Below, piece by piece: positions 60,323 to 64,000 of a stretch of DNA of 64,000 nt (within the stretch, counting starts at the first letter, position 1; each line of letters starts with the position of its first letter). The stretch is from contig NZ_CP110535.1 of assembly GCF_026104355.1 (NCBI RefSeq), positions 3,596,001 to 3,660,000 of the forward strand, written 5' to 3'. The translations under genes and the position numbers were made by a program. Source of the DNA: Halomonas sp. BDJS001 (lineage in GTDB: Bacteria; Pseudomonadota; Gammaproteobacteria; Pseudomonadales; Halomonadaceae). The notes under the pieces were generated by a model that saw nothing but the letters and a program-made list of their open reading frames with translations, had not been told where the DNA came from and did not search any database.

Positions 60323-60334
60323 TTTGAATTCAAA
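60323..60334. promoter_or_regulatory. Palindrome TTTGAATTCAAA upstream of the second TRAP operon
   Basis: A perfect 12-base palindrome, followed by a further half AATTCAAAATT. The shorter TTGAATTCA recurs at 61012-61020 in front of the HbpS-like gene. The GntR-type gene at 61146 is the probable binder. The gap 60178-60491 otherwise contains only a terminator. Confidence 0.5.
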
Positions 60335-60427
60335 ATTCAAAATTAGGTATTAAACTTTCGTCTCGTCGCACAAATTGCTTTTCAAGCAGCTGATTCTTAA
60401 AGAAGTTATTAAAACGTTGCGGTAAAT

Positions 60428-60463
60428 AAAAAACGGGCAGTGGCTGAATAAGCCATCTGCCCG
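60428..60463 (-). terminator. Rho-independent terminator after the HbpS-like gene
   Basis: Arms CGGGCAG and CTGCCCG (60434-60440 and 60457-60463), with extra pairing TGGCT/AGCCA inside. Read leftward it is followed by a T-rich run. It separates the HbpS-like gene from the downstream TRAP operon. Confidence 0.8.
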
Positions 60464-60491
60464 CTTTTCATCGGCACTTCCCGCTCATTTC

Positions 60492-60953
60492 CTAGTTCGG
60501 TTCAAGCCCCCAGTGCAAACCGGCCAACTCAATACCCGCGATGGCTGCCTGCTGATCCTCCTCTGACGAAGCACCACTAACCCCCACTGCACCAATCAAA
60601 CAGTTTTGTTCATTAAGAATGGGCACCCCGCCGGCCACTGCCACAAAATGTCCTTGGGAGGCTGCTGCAACACTGGCAACAAACGCTGTGCGCTCAGCGT
60701 TACGTGCGCCAATCACCCCACTGGCAATCCCTATGCCCAGTGCGGCGTAGGCTTTACCCTGGGCAACGGGGAAACGCAACGGAGCACAACCATCTTCGCG
60801 CTCAGCGGCCACCAAGTTCCCGCCGCCGTCCAGCACGACGATCGTCAGCGGCGGCAACCCCAAATCGCGTGCTTGTTGCATGGCGCCATCGACTATCTTC
60901 CTACTCTGCTCTCTGGCGAGCTGCACGCTGCAATGAAATACTTGTCCGGCCAT
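60492..60953 (-). CDS. GlcG/HbpS family protein (DUF336)
   Basis: A 153-residue cytosolic protein. The pattern AREQSRKIVDGAMQQARDLGLPPLTIVVLDGGGNLVAAEREDG (about 13-55, in part), FPVAQGKAYAALGIGIASG near 60 and VAVAGGVPILNEQNCLIGAVGVSGASSEEDQQAA near 104 (in part) are diagnostic. Family members are found with glycolate, diol and haem genes and some bind haem or corrinoid; the function is not settled. The ATG at 60953 follows AAAGGA and is preferred to a longer frame. It is separately terminated from the TRAP genes but probably under the same regulator. Confidence 0.88.
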   Translation of the reverse strand: MAGQVFHCSVQLAREQSRKIVDGAMQQARDLGLPPLTIVVLDGGGNLVAAEREDGCAPLRFPVAQGKAYAALGIGIASGVIGARNAERTAFVASVAAASQGHFVAVAGGVPILNEQNCLIGAVGVSGASSEEDQQAAIAGIELAGLHWGLEPN

Positions 60954-61011
60954 CGGTTTTTCCTTTGTTATTGTCGTAGGCAGTGGTTGGCAAGATGCCA
61001 CCAAAGGAATA

Positions 61012-61020
61012 TTGAATTCA
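61012..61020. promoter_or_regulatory. TTGAATTCA element upstream of the HbpS-like gene
   Basis: Shares TTGAATTCA with the palindrome at 60323-60334. It lies 59 bases before the HbpS-like gene and 126 bases before the divergent GntR gene. Confidence 0.4.
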
Positions 61021-61145
61021 TAATTACTTTTGCAGATCATATAAACAATAGCCACTATACGAATATGGCATCGTGCTCAAATCGATCCAGGTGGTCTGGT
61101 TAGCTTGGCAGTAAACCGAGCGCACCACTGACAAGGAACTGACTC

Positions 61146-61829
61146 ATGACAAAAATACTGCAACGTAATTTATATCGTGAAGTGGCCGATAGAATTGGCG
61201 ACCTGATTGAGCACGGCGAGCTTGCCCCCGGTGAGCGCATCTCTGAAAAGCAGCTGTGTGACCGCTTTGGCGTATCGCGCACCCCACTACGCGAAGCACT
61301 AAAAGTGCTTGCCACCGAAGGGCTAATCGAGCTGCTTCCCAATCGAGGTGCACGGGTGGTGCGGCTGACGCTCAAGAACGTTAAAGACACTTATGACCTG
61401 ATGGCCGCGCTGGAAGGCCTGTCGGGTGAACTTGCCTGTCAGCATATTAGCGACGCTGAAATTGCTGCCATTCGGCAACTGCACAATACGATGCTAGTAC
61501 ACTATCGCAACCGCGATTTGATACCTTATTTCCAGGTTAATAGACAAATTCACGAAAGCATCTTGGCCGCGTCTAATAACGATGTACTGCAAGAAATGTA
61601 TAGTAATTTAAGTCAGCGCGTTAAACGCGTTCGTTACTCCAAACAGATGACCGAACGCTACTGGAGCCAAGCGGTAAAAGACCACGAAAATATGATGGCG
61701 GCACTTGAGAAACGCGATAGCCAATTGCTGGGCCAAATTCTCCGTGACCATCTATGCAACAAGATTGAAGCGGCCACCTTGGCGGGCGTGATCGACACGG
61801 AAGACGATAAGAGTGTGGCCAATAGCTAA
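61146..61829 (+). CDS. GntR family regulator, FCD type
   Basis: A 227-residue regulator. The winged helix is at 1-70 (LYREVADRIGDLIEHGELAPGERISEKQLCDRFGVSRTPLREALKVLATEGLIELLPNRGARV, in part), with an FCD ligand domain from about 80 (YDLMAALEGLSGELACQHIS; NRQIHESILAASNN near 133; KDHENMMAALEKRD near 180). Histidines and an aspartate of the FCD metal site are in place. It is divergent from the HbpS-like, TRAP, hydratase and CoA-transferase set, which it probably controls. AAGGAACTG lies before the start. Confidence 0.9.
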   Translation: MTKILQRNLYREVADRIGDLIEHGELAPGERISEKQLCDRFGVSRTPLREALKVLATEGLIELLPNRGARVVRLTLKNVKDTYDLMAALEGLSGELACQHISDAEIAAIRQLHNTMLVHYRNRDLIPYFQVNRQIHESILAASNNDVLQEMYSNLSQRVKRVRYSKQMTERYWSQAVKDHENMMAALEKRDSQLLGQILRDHLCNKIEAATLAGVIDTEDDKSVANS

Positions 61830-61833
61830 TCAG

Positions 61834-62613
61834 CTACTGCCACTCTTCAAGACGCATGGAGGAGCGCTCTAGCCGTTCGTGCTCCTCCTCTAAATCCCGC
61901 AGTAGCTGGGTAATGCTGGTGAGGTGCTCCAGCGCCACCTGCTCGGCCTGCTCCGGCTCGCCGTTGACGACAGCCTCATGCAACTTCGCATGCTGCTGAT
62001 TGATCATCGCTCTGGGCGCTGGCAAGTGATAAAGATGTTTGACCGAGGCAAATACCGAACTAAGCAGCAAATCGGTCAGGCTCTGCAGCGTATGCACCAA
62101 CACCGGATTGTGGGATGCCTGGGAAACCGCCAGATGAAAGGCGTGATCCAGTCTCGCCAATCGCTCGACATCAATGGTCTCTGCGCTTTCCGCGTAGTCA
62201 GCCATTTCACGATAGCGCCGGGTGATCAGCACCCGGTCAGCGGAGGTGCCGCGACTCGCGGCTAACCGCGCCGACTCCCCTTCCAGCAGCGCGCGTACCT
62301 CTAACAGATCAAACAGCGTACGCGGGTGGTCTTTAAACAGGTGCATCAACGGGCTCTGGTTGCCCACCGGCAAAAGTGTGGCGACCGTTGAGCCGTGGCC
62401 CTGGCGAGTATTGATAATTCCCTTGCTGCGCAGAATCCTCAAACCCTCACGCAGCGAGGCGCGGGAGACGCCCAGCCGATCGCATAGCCGCCGCTCAGAA
62501 GGAAGTAGCTGGCCGGGGCGAAAAACACCATCAAGAATCAGCCGCTCCAGCCGGGTGGCCACGTGTTCAGGCATTCTCTGTCCGGGTGTCAACGCTTGAT
62601 TCTCCGCAGGCAT
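61834..62613 (-). CDS. GntR family regulator, GlcC/LldR/PdhR-like
   Basis: A 259-residue regulator. It has a winged helix (HVATRLERLILDGVFRPGQLLPSERRLCDRLGVSRASLREGLRILRSKGIINTRQGHGSTV, about 17-77, in part) and an FCD domain (LFDLLEVRALLEGESARLAA near 98; RLDHAFHLAVSQASHNPVLVHTLQSL near 150, in part). The LPSERRLCDRLGVSRASLREGLR core is that of PdhR, LldR and GlcC. It is divergent from glcD, so GlcC-like glycolate control is most likely. The ATG at 62613 gives the family start; a longer frame runs into the regulatory region. It ends 4 bases from the convergent GntR gene. Confidence 0.9.
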   Translation of the reverse strand: MPAENQALTPGQRMPEHVATRLERLILDGVFRPGQLLPSERRLCDRLGVSRASLREGLRILRSKGIINTRQGHGSTVATLLPVGNQSPLMHLFKDHPRTLFDLLEVRALLEGESARLAASRGTSADRVLITRRYREMADYAESAETIDVERLARLDHAFHLAVSQASHNPVLVHTLQSLTDLLLSSVFASVKHLYHLPAPRAMINQQHAKLHEAVVNGEPEQAEQVALEHLTSITQLLRDLEEEHERLERSSMRLEEWQ

Positions 62614-62709
62614 GACGGTCACTCTCGCTAAACTGTTTTGCCAGCTTGCCACTACTCGCCATAGAAGACATCTCTGTTTCGCTTCTATATAGCAGGATCG
62701 ACTAATTAC

Positions 62710-62720
62710 TGGTCTGACCA
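62710..62720. promoter_or_regulatory. TGGTCTGACCA, probable GlcC/LldR-type operator (glcC-glcD)
   Basis: Perfect TGGT/ACCA arms with a 3-base spacer, followed by AAT, in the gap between the divergent regulator and glcD. The same form occurs before the permease gene at 48383-48393. Confidence 0.65.
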
Positions 62721-62746
62721 ATGCACCACGATCTGGACAGACGGAT

Positions 62747-62767
62747 AAAAAAGGCCCAAATTGGGCC
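62747..62767 (-). terminator. Hairpin with T-run in the glcC upstream region
   Basis: GGCCCAA and TTGGGCC arms around one base; read leftward it is followed by six T residues. It has terminator form, yet no leftward gene precedes it within the window. It might cut short a leader transcript of the regulator or block antisense transcription from glcD. Confidence 0.45.
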
Positions 62768-62867
62768 ATGCCTTTAACGAACGCTCTATGAAGTATGTTG
62801 CGTGCAGAATAGGCCCATAGACCGTTTCAGCATTTACCTTTAATGATAATAAGCATGGGATGTCGTA

Positions 62868-64000
62868 ATGAATATCCTCTTTGATGAGCGCCTGGACGGC
62901 AAACTGGTTCAGCGCGATAAAAGCGAGGTTTTAACCGACCTGCAGCAAGCCGTTCCCGAAATGACGCTGCTGCATCGCGAAGAAGACCTGCGCCCCTTTG
63001 AGTGCGATGGGCTGGCGGCCTACCGCGTGCTGCCGATGCTGGTGGCGCTGCCTGAAACCCTTGAGCAAGTGCAAGCACTGCTCAAGCGCTGCCATGCGCT
63101 AAGCGTACCCGTGGTCACTCGCGGTGCGGGCACCGGGCTTTCAGGCGGTGCGTTGCCGCTGGAACAGGGCGTGCTATTAGTGATGTCGCGCTTTAATAAA
63201 ATTCTCAACGTCGACCCTGATGCCCGCTTGGCACGGGTGCAGCCCGGCGTTCGCAATCTGGCCATTTCCGAAGCCGCGGCGCCCTATGGCCTCTACTACG
63301 CGCCGGATCCCTCCTCGCAAATTGCCTGCTCCATCGGCGGTAACGTGGCGGAAAATGCTGGCGGCGTGCACTGCTTAAAATATGGCCTAACGGTGCATAA
63401 CGTGATGCGTGTCGATGTGCTCACCATTGAGGGCGAGCATATGACGCTGGGCGCTGAGTCTTTTGATGCCCCAGGCATTGACCTGCTGGCATTGATAAAC
63501 GGCTCGGAGGGCATGCTCGGCGTGGTCACAGAGATCACCGTCAAGCTGCTGCCCAAGCCGGAGACTGCCAAAGTGCTGATGGCGAGCTTCGATGATGTTG
63601 AGAAAGCCGGTCGCGCCGTCGGCGATATCATCGCCGCAGGCATTATTCCCGGCGGTCTGGAAATGATGGATAAACTCGCCATCAAAGCCGCCGAAGATTT
63701 CATCAAAGCAGGCTACCCAGTGGAAGCAGAAGCGATTCTGTTGTGCGAGCTGGATGGCGTCGAAGCCGATGTAGCCGACGACTGCGACACCGTGCGCCAG
63801 GTACTCGAAGCCGCGGGCGCCACCGATATTCAGCAGGCCCGAGATGAGGCCGAGCGCGCCAAGTTCTGGGCTGGGCGAAAGAACGCCTTCCCAGCGGTGG
63901 GCCGAATGTCACCGGACTACTACTGCATGGATGGCACTATCCCCCGCCGCGAGCTTCCTCGCGTGCTGAAAGGCATTGCCGCGCTTTCCAAAGAGAGCGG
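62868..64000 (+). CDS. glcD: Glycolate oxidase FAD subunit, N-terminal three quarters (runs off the window)
   Basis: 377 codons are present. MNILFDERLDGKLVQRDKSEV begins the GlcD family, followed by the FAD-binding VPVVTRGAGTGLSGGALPLEQGV near 79 (in part), YAPDPSSQIACSIGGNVAENAGGVHCLKYG near 143 (in part), and FWAGRKNAFPAVGRMSPDYYCMDGTIPRRELP near 326 (in part). The enzyme oxidises glycolate to glyoxylate with GlcE and GlcF, which should lie to the right. The ATG at 62868 was read directly; a GGGATG-type ribosome site lies 8 bases before it. Confidence 0.92.
   Translation, partial: MNILFDERLDGKLVQRDKSEVLTDLQQAVPEMTLLHREEDLRPFECDGLAAYRVLPMLVALPETLEQVQALLKRCHALSVPVVTRGAGTGLSGGALPLEQGVLLVMSRFNKILNVDPDARLARVQPGVRNLAISEAAAPYGLYYAPDPSSQIACSIGGNVAENAGGVHCLKYGLTVHNVMRVDVLTIEGEHMTLGAESFDAPGIDLLALINGSEGMLGVVTEITVKLLPKPETAKVLMASFDDVEKAGRAVGDIIAAGIIPGGLEMMDKLAIKAAEDFIKAGYPVEAEAILLCELDGVEADVADDCDTVRQVLEAAGATDIQQARDEAERAKFWAGRKNAFPAVGRMSPDYYCMDGTIPRRELPRVLKGIAALSKES

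Noticed and set aside
1-64000. CRISPR arrays, tRNA and rRNA genes, prophage, replication origin
   Set aside because: Looked for while reading; no spaced direct-repeat array, cloverleaf with a CCA end, phage structural gene or DnaA-box cluster was recognised. A tRNA-finding program could still correct this.

Overview
The window looks like the chromosome of a halophilic or marine gammaproteobacterium, most probably a member of the Halomonadaceae (Halomonas or a close relative). This is inferred, not proven. The grounds are the many TRAP transporters, E. coli-like long-form ilvC next to ilvY, the acidic protein composition, the ureide pathway, and a probable glucoside 3-dehydrogenase of a kind I recall from Halomonas. 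No rRNA or tRNA gene was recognised to fix the species. Nearly all the DNA is metabolic and transport genes in compact operons; one stretch of about 5 kb (33.9-38.8 kb) is accessory.

Layout. (a) 1-4.6 kb: the end of a TAXI-type TRAP system and a complete DctPQM TRAP system. (b) 4.7-15.7 kb: a LacI regulator and a two-armed sugar cluster. The right-going arm has a Gfo/Idh oxidoreductase, a TIM-barrel isomerase and an MFS importer. The left-going arm has an exported DUF1080 hydrolase, a GMC oxidoreductase with its small subunit, and two exported TIM-barrel proteins. The same 14-base operator stands at the outer end of both arms. The set reads as periplasmic 3-keto-glycoside catabolism. (c) 16-21.4 kb: an EamA exporter, DUF192, molybdate importer modABC and pyruvate kinase. 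(d) 21.5-33.9 kb: ureide and purine catabolism (allA, allE, allantoinase puuE, allantoin racemase), a YfcC carrier, a polar amino-acid-type ABC importer, an RpiR regulator and two NCS1 permeases. (e) 33.9-38.8 kb: a divergent pair of unknown genes, one with a HEPN-type Rx4H motif, then toxin-antitoxin modules and an acetyltransferase in one orientation. They are separated by attC-like palindromes, as in an integron cassette array without an integrase. A transposase fragment and a truncated antitoxin sit in the middle. (f) 38.8-43 kb: modF, ilvC (apparently frameshifted) and ilvY. (g) 43-46 kb: the front end of uric acid breakdown (gntR, puuD, hiuH, uraD). (h) 46-48.2 kb: a phasin and two GST-like proteins. 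(i) 48.5-64 kb: 2-hydroxyacid metabolism (lactate/glycolate permease, a 1000-residue FAD/Fe-S dehydrogenase, a class V aminotransferase), a CoA-transferase/enoyl-CoA hydratase/TRAP/HbpS-like operon with its GntR regulator, and a GlcC-like regulator divergent from glcD, which runs off the edge.

How the parts connect. Four repeated palindromes tie distant operons together. TTGTATACAA lies at the ureide and urate promoters and probably belongs to the GntR protein at 43 kb. TGTAAYCGGTTACA lies at both arms of the sugar cluster (LacI protein). GAAACTTTCGTTTC lies upstream of the YfcC carrier and the ABC importer (RpiR protein). TGGTNNNACCA lies upstream of the lactate/glycolate permease and between glcC and glcD. 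The purine route from urate to ureidoglycolate and glyoxylate is nearly complete; allantoate amidohydrolase and xanthine dehydrogenase are not in the window. The glyoxylate could feed the aminotransferase and glycolate functions further right. All functional calls come from reading motifs and overall resemblance, without database searches.
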